This document shows, one piece after another, positions 16,416 through 27,469 of a stretch of DNA of 64,000 bases. The stretch is from Nitrosomonas sp. Nm132 (GTDB lineage: Bacteria > Pseudomonadota > Gammaproteobacteria > Burkholderiales > Nitrosomonadaceae). Position 1 is the stretch's first letter, and each line of letters begins with the position of its first letter. A program made the translations under genes and the position numbers. The stretch spans positions 114,434 through 178,433 of the forward strand of contig NZ_FNDH01000002.1 in the NCBI RefSeq assembly GCF_900100485.1, read 5' to 3'. Below the pieces are notes generated by a model that was not told where the DNA came from, did no database searches, and saw nothing but the letters and a program-made list of their open reading frames with translations.

Positions 16416-17435
16416 TCAGAAAGAACCCGCATGATCCAGCACCACCCGATACCTCGCCTTGCCTGCCGCCAGATGGGCAATGGCGTCATTGACTTTATTG
16501 AGCGGGAAGTGCTCGACTTGCGGCGCAAGGTGGTGTCGTGCCGCAAAATCCAGCATGGCGGCGATGACCGCAGGCCCGCCGGTCGGCGATCCCGAAACGC
16601 TTTTCTGTCCCATGATCAGATCGAATGCGGGAATAGCCATCGGCTCCAGCACAGCGCCCACAACGTGCATGCGGCCATTCGGCTTCAGCGTTTTAAGCAG
16701 CAACGGCCAGTCGAGCGGCACATTCACGGTGATCATCAGAAAATCGAGCGAATTGGCCATTTTGAGGACTTCCGCACTGTTACGGCTGGAAACGACGCGA
16801 TGCGCCCCAAATCCCCGGGTTTCTTCCGCTTTCGACAGGTCCGAGGTAAACGCTGTCACTTCGCAGCCCCAGGCGCGGGCAAATTGCAGTGCAAGGTGCC
16901 CAAGGCCGCCGATGCCGACAATGCCCACCCGGTCAGTGGGTTTTACGCCATAGGTCAGCAACGGCGCAAAGACCGTCACGCCGCCACAGAGCAGCGGTCC
17001 TGCGGAAGAGGCTTCAAGCGTGCCGGGTAAAGGAATCGCCCAGAGCCAGTGCGCGCGCACCCGCTCTGCAAAGCCGCCATGATGGCCGATAATCGTCGGC
17101 GCGGCTTCCCGGCAAAGATTATGGTTACCCGTCAGGCATTCATGGCAGTGCATGCAGCTATCGACATTCCAGCCTATGCCGACCCGCTGCCCGATCTTCA
17201 ATTCCTTGGCGCGATCCCCCACTGCCACGATACGGCCGATCACTTCATGTCCCGGAATAAGGGGATAGCGCGACAATCCCCAATCATTATTGATAATCGA
17301 AAGATCAGAATGGCAAAGACCGCAGTATTCCACCGCCACTTCGACTTCTTCCGCGCCAAGCGGGCCAGCCTCATAAGTAAACGGTTCGAGTCTCTGTTTT
17401 GCGCCCTGCGCTGCCCATCCATTGATAGAAGTCAT
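16416..17435 (-). CDS. Zinc-dependent alcohol dehydrogenase, YahK/CAD-like
   Basis: 339 residues from ATG 17435, preceded by AGGAGAG. Catalytic zinc site CGLCHSD and PGHEVIG; structural zinc site with four Cys in SCMHCHECLTGNHNLC; NAD(P) Rossmann motif GIGGLGHLALQ. The pattern fits the NADPH-dependent cinnamyl-alcohol/YahK aldehyde reductases. The frame stays open further upstream only because it enters the MITE at 17457-17504, which supplies a spurious start. Confidence 0.9.
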   Translation of the reverse strand: MTSINGWAAQGAKQRLEPFTYEAGPLGAEEVEVAVEYCGLCHSDLSIINNDWGLSRYPLIPGHEVIGRIVAVGDRAKELKIGQRVGIGWNVDSCMHCHECLTGNHNLCREAAPTIIGHHGGFAERVRAHWLWAIPLPGTLEASSAGPLLCGGVTVFAPLLTYGVKPTDRVGIVGIGGLGHLALQFARAWGCEVTAFTSDLSKAEETRGFGAHRVVSSRNSAEVLKMANSLDFLMITVNVPLDWPLLLKTLKPNGRMHVVGAVLEPMAIPAFDLIMGQKSVSGSPTGGPAVIAAMLDFAARHHLAPQVEHFPLNKVNDAIAHLAAGKARYRVVLDHAGSF

Positions 17436-17456
17436 CCCACTCTCCTGTGCTTTTAA

Positions 17457-17504
17457 CCCGAATATTTCATAAATGGGCACATGCCCATTTATGAAATATT
17501 CGGG
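17457..17504. mobile_element. Short palindromic MITE (48 bp) with TTAA target duplication
   Basis: Almost perfectly palindromic: CCCGAATATTTCATAAAT, GGGCACATGCCC, then the inverse end. TTAA flanks it at 17453-17456 and 17505-17508. Same ends as the 162-bp copies but with a different, minimal interior. It sits just upstream of the alcohol dehydrogenase RBS. Confidence 0.9.
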
Positions 17505-17697
17505 TTAAATCGTATCGTTAAAGAAGCCGCCAAGCATCCGCTCGCTCCCGATATCATACAAGTTTGTCGAAGGAGGATCAGGACGCGCGGCCAATCCGGC
17601 GAACCGTATTGACATCCCTTTCAAGATACCATTATTGCTGGCGATACGCTTGCCGAAAAAAGAGGCGATTTATACTCATCGTATTTCTGCGACCGCG

Positions 17698-18381
17698 TTA
17701 TCTGCGAATAATCGCCCACCAGCGCGCGATATTGAGCAAGGTCATGAGCGATGCGGAAACATACGTCCAGGCTGCGGCGGTGAGTAATCTCCGGGCATGC
17801 GGCGCGTCGCCCGGCTTGAGGTAATTTCCCTGCTCCAATATCGGCAGCGCACGCGCAAAACTTGCATTCATTTCCATCGGCAGGGTAATCAAGTGCACCA
17901 ATGTCGAGGTTCCCAAAGTTAACAACCCTCCCGCCAAAAATAACGCCCCGACGATAGGCGCGCGGACCAATACCACCATGAGCGGCGCCAGCATGAGGAT
18001 GCCCGCGCCCAGTTTTTCCGCCGGTGCGGCAAGCTGCACTAACCGGGTGCGCATTTTCAAAGGTAAATAGCCAGCCTGATCCTGAATCGCGTGACCCACT
18101 TCATGCGCCGCCACCGTAATCGCCGTGAGCGATCGGCCATTGAATTTATCCGAGGTAAGGCGAACCGCTTTTTCAAGCGGATCATAATGATCACCCAGCG
18201 CTGTGATCTCGACGCTGACTTGCGGCAAATTTGCCCGATCGAGCAAGGTACGGGCCAATTCCGCCCCCGTTGCCGCATAGCGATCGTCCGGCTGGCTATA
18301 TTTCTCCATGATGTGCTTGACCCAATAGGAAGGTCCAACGACTAAAACAACGAGCAGAATGATCAATATCAAATAAAACAT
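17698..18381 (-). CDS. YugP-type zinc metallopeptidase (membrane)
   Basis: 227 residues: N-terminal membrane anchor (FYLILIILLVVLVVGPSYW), then the neutral zinc metallopeptidase motif HEVGHA near residue 92, and two hydrophobic segments (about 130-170). This matches the YugP family (putative membrane zinc peptidases). Substrate unknown. Stands alone, divergent from the rhodanese gene. Confidence 0.85.
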   Translation of the reverse strand: MFYLILIILLVVLVVGPSYWVKHIMEKYSQPDDRYAATGAELARTLLDRANLPQVSVEITALGDHYDPLEKAVRLTSDKFNGRSLTAITVAAHEVGHAIQDQAGYLPLKMRTRLVQLAAPAEKLGAGILMLAPLMVVLVRAPIVGALFLAGGLLTLGTSTLVHLITLPMEMNASFARALPILEQGNYLKPGDAPHARRLLTAAAWTYVSASLMTLLNIARWWAIIRR

Positions 18382-18535
18382 GGTGCTTTCTCGATTATCC
18401 AGGAAGAAAATTAATTTGCGATACGTTACATGAGATTCATCCTGACAGCATCAGTTCAGATGGGCATCGAGGGCTTTTTTTGCTTCAGCGCCTTACTTTG
18501 ATTACACTGCTTGTTTTATCGATTAAAATAGGCCT

Positions 18536-18994
18536 ATGGAAAAGGAAAACATCACCACGATACTGGAAAAAGCGCAGGAACGCGCCGAAGATATGGATTT
18601 GCCTTACAAAGGCGCTTTGTTACCCGATGAAGCCTTCGCATTGTTGCAGCACGCTCCCGATGCCAAACTGATCGATGTTCGCTGCAAAGCTGAGCTCGAT
18701 TGGGTTGGCCGCATTCCCGGCGCAATCGAAGTCGAGCTGAAGCGCTACCCGGGCATGCAGCCTAATCCCGATTTTATTGACCAGATTGCGGAAAAAGTAG
18801 ACCAAGACGATCTGATCATGTTTCTTTGCCGCAGCGGCGGACGCTCGGATTATGCGGCCATGATTGCCACGCAGTCAGATTTCCCCAATTGCTACAACAT
18901 CCTGGAAGGATTCGAAGGCGACAAGGATGAAACGGGCCACCGTGGCCAAAAAGGGGGCTGGAAAGCGGCAGGTCTGCCCTGGGTGCAGAGTTAA
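18536..18994 (+). CDS. Rhodanese-like sulfurtransferase
   Basis: 152 residues, a single rhodanese domain (about 30-148). The active-site loop is CRSGGRS near residue 100, with LIDVRCKAELDWVG as the characteristic N-terminal element. The Cys would carry a persulfide. Sulfur acceptor unknown. No operon partner in its direction. Confidence 0.88.
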   Translation: MEKENITTILEKAQERAEDMDLPYKGALLPDEAFALLQHAPDAKLIDVRCKAELDWVGRIPGAIEVELKRYPGMQPNPDFIDQIAEKVDQDDLIMFLCRSGGRSDYAAMIATQSDFPNCYNILEGFEGDKDETGHRGQKGGWKAAGLPWVQS

Positions 18995-19063
18995 TCACCG
19001 GCGGGCATTTTGTGCCTCGTAAGGCGGCGCAATGCCCGATGGGCATGGCGCCCTGCCTTTAAA

Positions 19064-19885
19064 CTAACCCGCTGACCAGGCAATCACGCCCGAGTAAGCG
19101 GTTACCAGGATGATGATGCCGAAGCCGATGCGATACCAGGCGAACAGCGTAAAATCATGGTGGCTGATATAGCGCAGCAATCCGCGGATCGCCAGCCATG
19201 CGCTCACAAAGGAGGCAAGAGAGCCCACGGCAAACATACTGAGATCTTCCATCTGCAGCAGGTCACGGCTTTTATAAACATCGTAAAAGGTGGCCGCAAA
19301 CATGATCGGGATCGCCAGAAAAAAAGAAAACTCGGCGGCTGTCTTACGCGACAAACCAAACAGCAGACCGCCAATGATGGTGGCTCCCGACCGGGAGGTG
19401 CCCGGAATCAAGGCAAGACACTGGGCACAGCCCACTTTCAGCGCATGTTTCCAGTCCATTGCCTCCACCTGCTCGACATCCACCACATGATCGCGGCGCT
19501 CCGCCCATAAAATCAGCACACCGCCTATGATCAACGCCAAGGCCACCGGCAGCGGATGAAAGAGATAATACTTGATCGTCTTGATGAACAAGAATCCCAG
19601 GATGGCCGCGGGCAAAAAAGCGATCAGCAGGTTTAACAGGAAGCGATTCGATTCCTTCGACCCAATCCCGGTGGCAACCGCCATCAGGCGGGCGCGATAC
19701 TCACAGCATACCGCCAGAATCGCGCCCAGCTGAATAGCCACGGTGAACACCTTGGCTTTGCCATCATTGAAATCGAGCAGATCCCCTATCAGGATCAAAT
19801 GTCCCGTGGAAGAAATCGGCAGAAACTCGGTTAATCCCTCAACAATCCCGAGGGTCAATGCTTTGATTAGTATCAGCCAATCCAT
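19064..19885 (-). CDS. uppP: Undecaprenyl-diphosphatase UppP (BacA)
   Basis: 273 residues, usual length. Signature motifs [13 protein letters not shown] (about residues 20-32) and [10 protein letters not shown] (about 172-181) contain the catalytic Glu/Ser/Arg. Multi-pass inner-membrane enzyme that recycles undecaprenyl pyrophosphate for peptidoglycan synthesis and gives bacitracin tolerance. It lies 56 bp downstream of thiC on the same strand. Confidence 0.95.
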   Translation of the reverse strand: MDWLILIKALTLGIVEGLTEFLPISSTGHLILIGDLLDFNDGKAKVFTVAIQLGAILAVCCEYRARLMAVATGIGSKESNRFLLNLLIAFLPAAILGFLFIKTIKYYLFHPLPVALALIIGGVLILWAERRDHVVDVEQVEAMDWKHALKVGCAQCLALIPGTSRSGATIIGGLLFGLSRKTAAEFSFFLAIPIMFAATFYDVYKSRDLLQMEDLSMFAVGSLASFVSAWLAIRGLLRYISHHDFTLFAWYRIGFGIIILVTAYSGVIAWSAG

Positions 19886-19941
19886 TTGCGTTCAAAGAAC
19901 CCTAAAAAGAACCCTAAAAATAGCAAGATTTGAGAAAACGA

Positions 19942-21852
<1,911 letters not shown>

Positions 21853-21860
21853 TTACCGTA

Positions 21861-21947
21861 AGGAGCAGGGCTATTCCCAGCTTCCCTACGGCGGCGTTAT
21901 CCGCATCAGGTATTAAGGGACTATCTCACCAGCACCCTGCCCCTGTG
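21861..21947 (-). promoter_or_regulatory. TPP riboswitch (thi box) upstream of thiC
   Basis: The minus strand contains the conserved CAGGGTGCTGGTGAGA, ACCTGATGCGGATAA and CGCCGTAGGGA blocks of the TPP aptamer, closed by AGGGGCAGGG against the later CCCTGCTCC. Downstream, GCTCCT (21861-21866) can pair with the Shine-Dalgarno AGGAGC (21843-21848), so control of translation start is plausible. Confidence 0.95.
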
Positions 21948-21995
21948 AAAACGTAGTTTCGTTAAAACGAAGTTTCGATAAAACGTAGTTTTGCT
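21948..21995. repeat. Three tandem 16-bp repeats before the TPP riboswitch
   Basis: AAAACGTAGTTTCGTT, AAAACGAAGTTTCGAT and AAAACGTAGTTTTGCT follow one another without gaps. Each has AAAC/GTTT dyad character. They sit in or just before the thiC leader. Confidence 0.8.
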
Positions 21996-22135
21996 AACCA
22001 ATCTACCGCGCACCACGATTTCTTCACAGGCTCTCTGGATAACTTCCAAGTGCGGACCCCTAGCTTAAGCTGTGAAACTAATAGAAATATGAAATAATTG
22101 CAAGCCTGTTTATTTCATCCATAAAAATAACGATT

Positions 22136-22801
22136 ATGAAACTCGATACCAATCTCGAACAAAACCGCTTCAATATGGTTGAACAGCAAATTCGGACGTG
22201 GAGTGTTCTGGATACGACAGTTCTTAATTTACTTTACAAAGTACGGCGCGAAGAATTCGTACCGGCGGCTTATCGTTCGCTCGCCTTCACGGATATGGAA
22301 ATCCCTTTGGAGCATGGCGCAGTCATGCTGACACCCAAGATGGAAGCGCGCATCCTGCAGGAATTACACCTCAAAAAGACCGATAAAATCCTTGAAGTGG
22401 GCAGCGGCAGCGGCTACATGACCGCCTTACTCGCAGAACTGGGTGCGCATGTTTACAGCGTTGAGATTGTACCCACGCTCTGCACCATGGCCAAGATCAA
22501 TCTCCAGGTACATGGCATTACCAACGTCACCCTGGAACAAGGTGACGCCGCGCAAAGCTGGCCTCAGCATGGCCCCTATGATGTCATCGTGCTGACAGCT
22601 TCCATACCGGTGCTACCGGAGTCTTTCCAAAAAAGCCTTAATCCGGGGGGACGTTTGTTTGCGATTGTCGGGGAAGAGCCTTTGATGGAGGCAATGCTCG
22701 TTACGTGCGTCACGCCAGGTGTCTACCATACCAAAATACTGTTCGAAACCTGCACAGCGCCCCTCAGGAATGCCCTGCAACCACAGCGGTTCACTTTTTA
22801 A
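22136..22801 (+). CDS. Protein-L-isoaspartate O-methyltransferase-like protein
   Basis: 221 residues with the PCMT start NMVEQQIRTWSV and SAM-binding motif I (ILEVGSGSGYMTALLAEL, about residues 83-100). Proteobacterial proteins of this branch commonly sit before tolC and may not repair isoaspartate. A tolC-type gene follows here after about 90 bp, supporting that assignment. SAM-dependent methyl transfer is clear; the substrate is not. Confidence 0.85.
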   Translation: MKLDTNLEQNRFNMVEQQIRTWSVLDTTVLNLLYKVRREEFVPAAYRSLAFTDMEIPLEHGAVMLTPKMEARILQELHLKKTDKILEVGSGSGYMTALLAELGAHVYSVEIVPTLCTMAKINLQVHGITNVTLEQGDAAQSWPQHGPYDVIVLTASIPVLPESFQKSLNPGGRLFAIVGEEPLMEAMLVTCVTPGVYHTKILFETCTAPLRNALQPQRFTF

Positions 22802-22892
22802 TGTTTCTAATTGAGTACGATAGCTCACCATTTCAACAGAATAGGCGCGTTGGCATCACGCCTTATCCGGAAAAATCGTGCTCCAAGCGTTC

Positions 22893-24212
22893 ATGAAAAA
22901 TCTGCGATATTGGAGGATGGCGCTTGTGATCGGCGTCATGCTGCAAACACCTCTGCAAGCAGCCAGTCTCATGGATATTTATCATGAAGCGCTGGAGCAG
23001 GATGCGAAATATGGCTCCGAACGGGCGGCCTACATCGCAGCCCAGGAAAAACTGCCTCAAGGAAGAGCGGGATTACTGCCTAATATCAATTTCACAGGAA
23101 CAGGTCAGAATCAGTATATCGATACCAACCTGGGTCCTGAGAGAGTGATCAAAAATCGTGGAATGGTCATCGCAGCCACCCAGCCGCTTATTCGCTTTGA
23201 AAATTTCATCATCTATGAACAATCAAAAAATCAGGTTATACAGGCTGATGCAAGGTTTGTTCTGGCTGCCCAGGATCTGATATTGCGCGTAGCGCAAGCG
23301 TATTTTGATGTCCTGATCGCCCAGAACAATCTTGAGGTGATGGGCGCCCAGAAAAAAGCCATCAGCGAACAACTGGAACAAGCCAAGCGCAACTTTGAGG
23401 TAGGCGTTGCCACGATCGTAGATACGCATGAAGCTCAAGCTCGTTATGATCTGACGGTCTCGCAAGAGATTTTGGCTAAAAATACGCTGGAGGTTAATAA
23501 GCGGAGTCTGCAAGGGATCATCAATCGATTTCCAGATTCCCTGTCCAGTACCAGCATAGATAAAATAGTGTCAGATTCGCTTACCCTGCCCTATGACGAC
23601 ATGGAAGAGTGGGTAGCATTGGCCGAGCAGAAAAATTTCTCTCTCAAAGTACAGCAAATCGCCTATGATCTGGCCGAGCAGGAAATCAAAAAGGCCAAGG
23701 CAGGCCATTACCCCACGCTTGATCTGGTCGCGCAGTACAGCAATCAACAGGGCGTCGGGGGCGCGATTACCGGGCGTGGTATCGATTTAGAATCGAAATC
23801 GGTAGGACTTCAGCTTAATGTACCCATATTCCAGGGACTTTCTGTGCAATCTCGTGTTCGCGAAGCGCTAGCCAATCGGGACAAGGCGCGTCAGGATCTG
23901 GAAAATGTCCGGAGAACCATCGGCCTGCAAGTACGCCAGCAATATCTGAATGTGACCAACGGCATTGCCCTGATCAAAGCTCAGAAGCAGGCGCTCACAA
24001 CCAGCAAGAGCCAGCTGGACTCTACGGTGCTAGGACAGGAAGTTGGCGTCAGAACAGAAGTGGATGTTTTAAATGCGCAACAGCAGTTCTTTTCTGCACG
24101 CAGAGATTTGGCGCAAGCCTATTACACTTATCTGATGTCACGATTACGGCTGAAAGCCGAAGCGGGGGAATTGGATGAAGACGTGCTGAAAGAGATCAAC
24201 GCGCTGCTATAG
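22893..24212 (+). CDS. tolC: TolC-family outer membrane channel protein
   Basis: 439 residues from ATG 22893 (a GTG 15 bp upstream is possible). A signal peptide ends at LQTPLQA. The mature part is the TolC double repeat of coiled helices with short beta segments (SLMDIYHEALEQD; LVAQYSNQQGVGG; LNVPIFQGLSVQSRVREA). It forms the outer-membrane duct for type I secretion and RND efflux. It could serve export of the DUF4214 protein at 11251, but no ABC/MFP partners are in this window. Confidence 0.9.
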   Translation: MKNLRYWRMALVIGVMLQTPLQAASLMDIYHEALEQDAKYGSERAAYIAAQEKLPQGRAGLLPNINFTGTGQNQYIDTNLGPERVIKNRGMVIAATQPLIRFENFIIYEQSKNQVIQADARFVLAAQDLILRVAQAYFDVLIAQNNLEVMGAQKKAISEQLEQAKRNFEVGVATIVDTHEAQARYDLTVSQEILAKNTLEVNKRSLQGIINRFPDSLSSTSIDKIVSDSLTLPYDDMEEWVALAEQKNFSLKVQQIAYDLAEQEIKKAKAGHYPTLDLVAQYSNQQGVGGAITGRGIDLESKSVGLQLNVPIFQGLSVQSRVREALANRDKARQDLENVRRTIGLQVRQQYLNVTNGIALIKAQKQALTTSKSQLDSTVLGQEVGVRTEVDVLNAQQQFFSARRDLAQAYYTYLMSRLRLKAEAGELDEDVLKEINALL

Positions 24213-24259
24213 GATAAAAATCTATCCTTCCCGGTACAGGAAGTTGATAGAATGTATTC

Positions 24260-24548
24260 GAAGCTGACCAGACAGTCGCTGCCTGCGAAAGCAGGGAGAG
24301 GAAAGTCCGGACTCCATAGAGCGGGATGCCGGTTAATGGCCGGCCGTCGTGAGGCGAGGAATAGGGCCACAGAGACGAGCGTATTAAGTTACGGTGAAAC
24401 GCGGTAACCTCCATCCGGAGCAAGACCAAATAGGCAGGCTACGATGCTGCTCGCTGAGCCTGCGGGTAGGTTGCTTGAGTACACGGGTAACTGTGCACCT
24501 AGAGGAATGACTGTCCAAGACAGAATCCGGCTTATCGGTCAGCTTCCC
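24260..24548 (+). ncRNA. rnpB: RNase P RNA
   Basis: Starts GAAGCTGACCAGACAGTCGC and ends CCGGCTTATCGGTCAGCTTC, the 5' and 3' strands pairing as P1. The conserved GAGGAAAGTCCGGACTCC, AGAGACGAG, GGTGAAACG and ACAGAATCCGGCTTA blocks are all present. Type A bacterial RNase P RNA of about 290 nt that processes tRNA 5' ends. Confidence 0.97.
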
Positions 24549-24883
24549 TTATTCCTGATCCTTTGATCCCAAGCCTGTTAGCGGCGTATTGATTGCATGA
24601 CCAAGTGTATAATCCTAAAAACTGCAATTGACCGCTTGACCGGCAAGCCAAGCCCATGACATATAAAGACATCTTCGAAAATTTTTCATTCAACCAAATG
24701 GTAATGTCGCTACGGCGTGCATCGTACGTCGCTCCAGGCGCGCAGGCGGTGTTGCTCCCTATTGCAGAGAGCAGCCCTGTGGCCTTGTCGCGCCTTGCCT
24801 CACACCCGAATCGCCACACGCCCCCCTTCCGTTCAACCGCGGTTTTTAGGATAATCCGTGACTGATTCTTTCAGCGTTTTGCA

Positions 24884-26284
24884 ATGATCCGTAAATTCTT
24901 TAAACGTATCTTCACGCGTAATCCACCTGCCGCCAACACCACTTCAGTGTTGCACACGGTATCGCGCAAGGAACATGGCATTACCCGCCAGCAAATTAGC
25001 CCGGCCGCATTAAAAGTGACGGTAGCCTTGCAGCAGGGCGGATTCTCCGCATTCGTAGTCGGTGGCGCTATTCGTGATTTATTGCTGGGATTGGAACCCA
25101 AGGATTTCGATGTGGCGACCAATGCTACACCGGAGCAGGTGCGTGGGCTATTTCGTCGTTCTCGCATCATTGGACGACGCTTTCGCCTGGTGCACGTCAC
25201 CTATGGTACCGAGATTGTGGAAGTATCTACTTTTCGCGCCAATTGCGCTGCTGATGGTGACACGGACATGGCGGCCCAGAACCACGCCGATCAATACGGG
25301 CGCTTGCTGCAGGACAACATTTTTGGCAGTCAGGAAGAGGATGTGATGCGGCGTGATTTTACAATCAATGCGCTGTTTTATGATCCTGCCACTGAAGAAA
25401 TTCTTGATTATCTGAATGGTTATGAGGATATCAAGGCCAAGCGCCTGCGCATCATTGGTGAACCGATCCAACGTTATCGGGAAGATCCCGTTCGCATGCT
25501 GCGGGCAGTTCGCCTAGCAGCCAAGCTGGATATCCAGCTTGATGATTCAACTGCAGCGCCCATAGGTGACTTGGCGCCGTTGTTGCAAAATGTGCCCGCG
25601 GCCCGATTATTCGATGAAATGCTGAAACTGTTGATGTCTGGCCACTCCCTTAGCTGTATCGTGGATTTGCGTATGCGCGGGCTTCATCACGGTTTGCTGC
25701 CCATGCTGGATGTGCTTCTTGAGCAGCCCCTCGGAGAACGCTTTATCACTTTAGCGCTTAAAAATACCGATGAGCGTGTCCAGCAGGATAAGCCCGTATC
25801 ACCCGGCTTCCTGTTTGCGACCCTGCTCTGGCATGAAGTGCTCACCGCCTGGAACAAACGGCAAGCAGAAGGGGTAAAGCCTATTCCCGCCCTCCATATG
25901 GCGATGGTTGAAATCCTGGCATTACAACGCCAGCAGCTCGCCATCCCTCGGCGGCTGGATTCAATCATTTATGATATCTGGACACTCCAGCCGCACTTTG
26001 TGGCGCGGGCAGGACGCAGACCATTTCACTTGCTTGAACACCCGCGTTTCCGCGCGGCGTATGATTTTTTATGGCTACGCTGTGAAAGCGGCGAAGTCGA
26101 TATGGAAGTGGGGCAATGGTGGAAAGTTTTCCAGCATACTGATGCCGCCACCCGCGAAGCAATGCTGTTAAAGGAAACCACACCCAAACGGCGCAAGAGA
26201 AGCAAGCGGCGTCGCAAGCCAGCAGAATCGGCAGACCATAAAAAAAGCGATGTGACCAATTTAGCGCCCCCTACGGAAACATGA
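24884..26284 (+). CDS. pcnB: Poly(A) polymerase PcnB
   Basis: 466 residues. Class II nucleotidyltransferase core: GGAIRDLLLGLEPKDFDVATNA (about residues 60-80; catalytic DxD), then FRLVHV and RRDFTINAL. The long basic C-terminus (PKRRKRSKRRRKP) is typical of PcnB rather than of CCA-adding enzymes. It adds 3' poly(A) tails that promote RNA decay. folK begins 4 bp after its stop, as in many proteobacteria. Confidence 0.93.
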   Translation: MIRKFFKRIFTRNPPAANTTSVLHTVSRKEHGITRQQISPAALKVTVALQQGGFSAFVVGGAIRDLLLGLEPKDFDVATNATPEQVRGLFRRSRIIGRRFRLVHVTYGTEIVEVSTFRANCAADGDTDMAAQNHADQYGRLLQDNIFGSQEEDVMRRDFTINALFYDPATEEILDYLNGYEDIKAKRLRIIGEPIQRYREDPVRMLRAVRLAAKLDIQLDDSTAAPIGDLAPLLQNVPAARLFDEMLKLLMSGHSLSCIVDLRMRGLHHGLLPMLDVLLEQPLGERFITLALKNTDERVQQDKPVSPGFLFATLLWHEVLTAWNKRQAEGVKPIPALHMAMVEILALQRQQLAIPRRLDSIIYDIWTLQPHFVARAGRRPFHLLEHPRFRAAYDFLWLRCESGEVDMEVGQWWKVFQHTDAATREAMLLKETTPKRRKRSKRRRKPAESADHKKSDVTNLAPPTET

Positions 26285-26288
26285 TCTG

Positions 26289-26798
26289 ATGCCCGCTACT
26301 GGAACCCAACCAGCCAGACAAGCCTTTATTGGTTTAGGCAGCAATCTGAAAAACCCCCTATACCAAATCAGACGAGCCATTTCACTGCTTGCAGCGCTTC
26401 CCGATAGCCGCTTGATAAAACAATCTTCCCTGTACCGCAGCGCGCCAATGGGAGCAGTTGATCAACCTGATTTCATTAATGCAGTGGTCCACCTGCAAAC
26501 AACGCTGATGCCTCATGATCTTCTCAGGGCGTTACTCGAAATCGAGCGGCGTTGCGGACGCATTCGAACCTATCCCAACGCGCCGCGCACCCTCGACCTT
26601 GACTTATTGTTATATGATGATCTGCAATGCCATGAGGAAGGCTTAACATTGCCACACCCCCGCATGCATGAGCGCGCGTTCGTATTGCAGCCACTCATGG
26701 AGATCAAACAGGATTGCATGATTCCCGGACAGGGATTAGTTACCGGCCTGCTGGCCGCCTGTACTGAACAACGACTGGAATGTATTTCAACATCATGA
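26289..26798 (+). CDS. folK: 2-amino-4-hydroxy-6-hydroxymethyldihydropteridine pyrophosphokinase FolK
   Basis: 169 residues. GLGSNLKNP at the start, the central RCGRIRTYPNAPRTLDLDLLLYDD block with the magnesium-binding DxD, and LPHPRMHERAFVLQPL are HPPK signatures. It transfers pyrophosphate to the pterin in folate synthesis. Its stop overlaps the next ATG (ATGA). Confidence 0.95.
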   Translation: MPATGTQPARQAFIGLGSNLKNPLYQIRRAISLLAALPDSRLIKQSSLYRSAPMGAVDQPDFINAVVHLQTTLMPHDLLRALLEIERRCGRIRTYPNAPRTLDLDLLLYDDLQCHEEGLTLPHPRMHERAFVLQPLMEIKQDCMIPGQGLVTGLLAACTEQRLECISTS

Positions 26799-27448
26799 TA
26801 CTGGAAAAATACCACTATATTGTCATCGAAGGTCCTATTGGTGCGGGTAAAACCAGCCTTGCCCAGAATATGGCAGACTACCTGGAATGCGCCTTATTAC
26901 TGGAGTGTCCGGAAGAAAACCCTTTCCTTGGAAAATTTTATGGCGATATCTCGCGTTACGCATTGCCAACTCAACTCTCCTTTTTACTCCAGCGCATCAA
27001 CCAATTCCGGGGCTGGACGCAAGCTGACCTGCTCTCAAGACCGATGATCAGCGATTTCTTATTGGAGAAAGACCAATTATTTGCCCGCATCACGCTGAGC
27101 CCATCCGAATTTGATCTCTATCAGAAAATTTATCATCAAATGCAGCCTCAGGCACCTTTCCCTGATCTGGTCATTTATCTTCAGGCTTCACCGGAGAAGC
27201 TGCTCGAGCGAATCAAGCGTCGCGGCAACGCTTACGAAAAAAATATATCCGAAGAATATCTGTATAAATTGTCCAGTAGCTACACGCAGTTTTTTCATCA
27301 ATACGATAAAGCGCCCGTGATCACTGTCAATAGCGACAATCTCAATTTTGCCAACAACACGGCTGATTTTAACCTGTTGCTCCAGCGCATCAGCCAGATG
27401 CGAGGCGCACGGGAATATTTCAACTGCGGTCTTAGGGAATATCTATAA
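26795..27448 (+). CDS. Deoxynucleoside kinase
   Basis: 217 residues from ATG 26795, which overlaps the folK stop by 4 bp; an ATG 15 bp upstream is less likely. P-loop GPIGAGKTSLA (about residues 12-22); lid-type RRGNAYEKNIS. Matches the deoxyguanosine/deoxyadenosine kinase family found between folK and panB in proteobacteria. Phosphorylates deoxynucleosides; specificity not determined. Confidence 0.9.
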   Translation: MILEKYHYIVIEGPIGAGKTSLAQNMADYLECALLLECPEENPFLGKFYGDISRYALPTQLSFLLQRINQFRGWTQADLLSRPMISDFLLEKDQLFARITLSPSEFDLYQKIYHQMQPQAPFPDLVIYLQASPEKLLERIKRRGNAYEKNISEEYLYKLSSSYTQFFHQYDKAPVITVNSDNLNFANNTADFNLLLQRISQMRGAREYFNCGLREYL

Positions 27449-27469
27449 GTCGTTAAGGACTAAATTGAC

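Noticed and set aside
17436..17480. Extended start of the alcohol dehydrogenase
   Set aside because: The extension comes from the palindromic MITE; ATG 17435 has a clear RBS.
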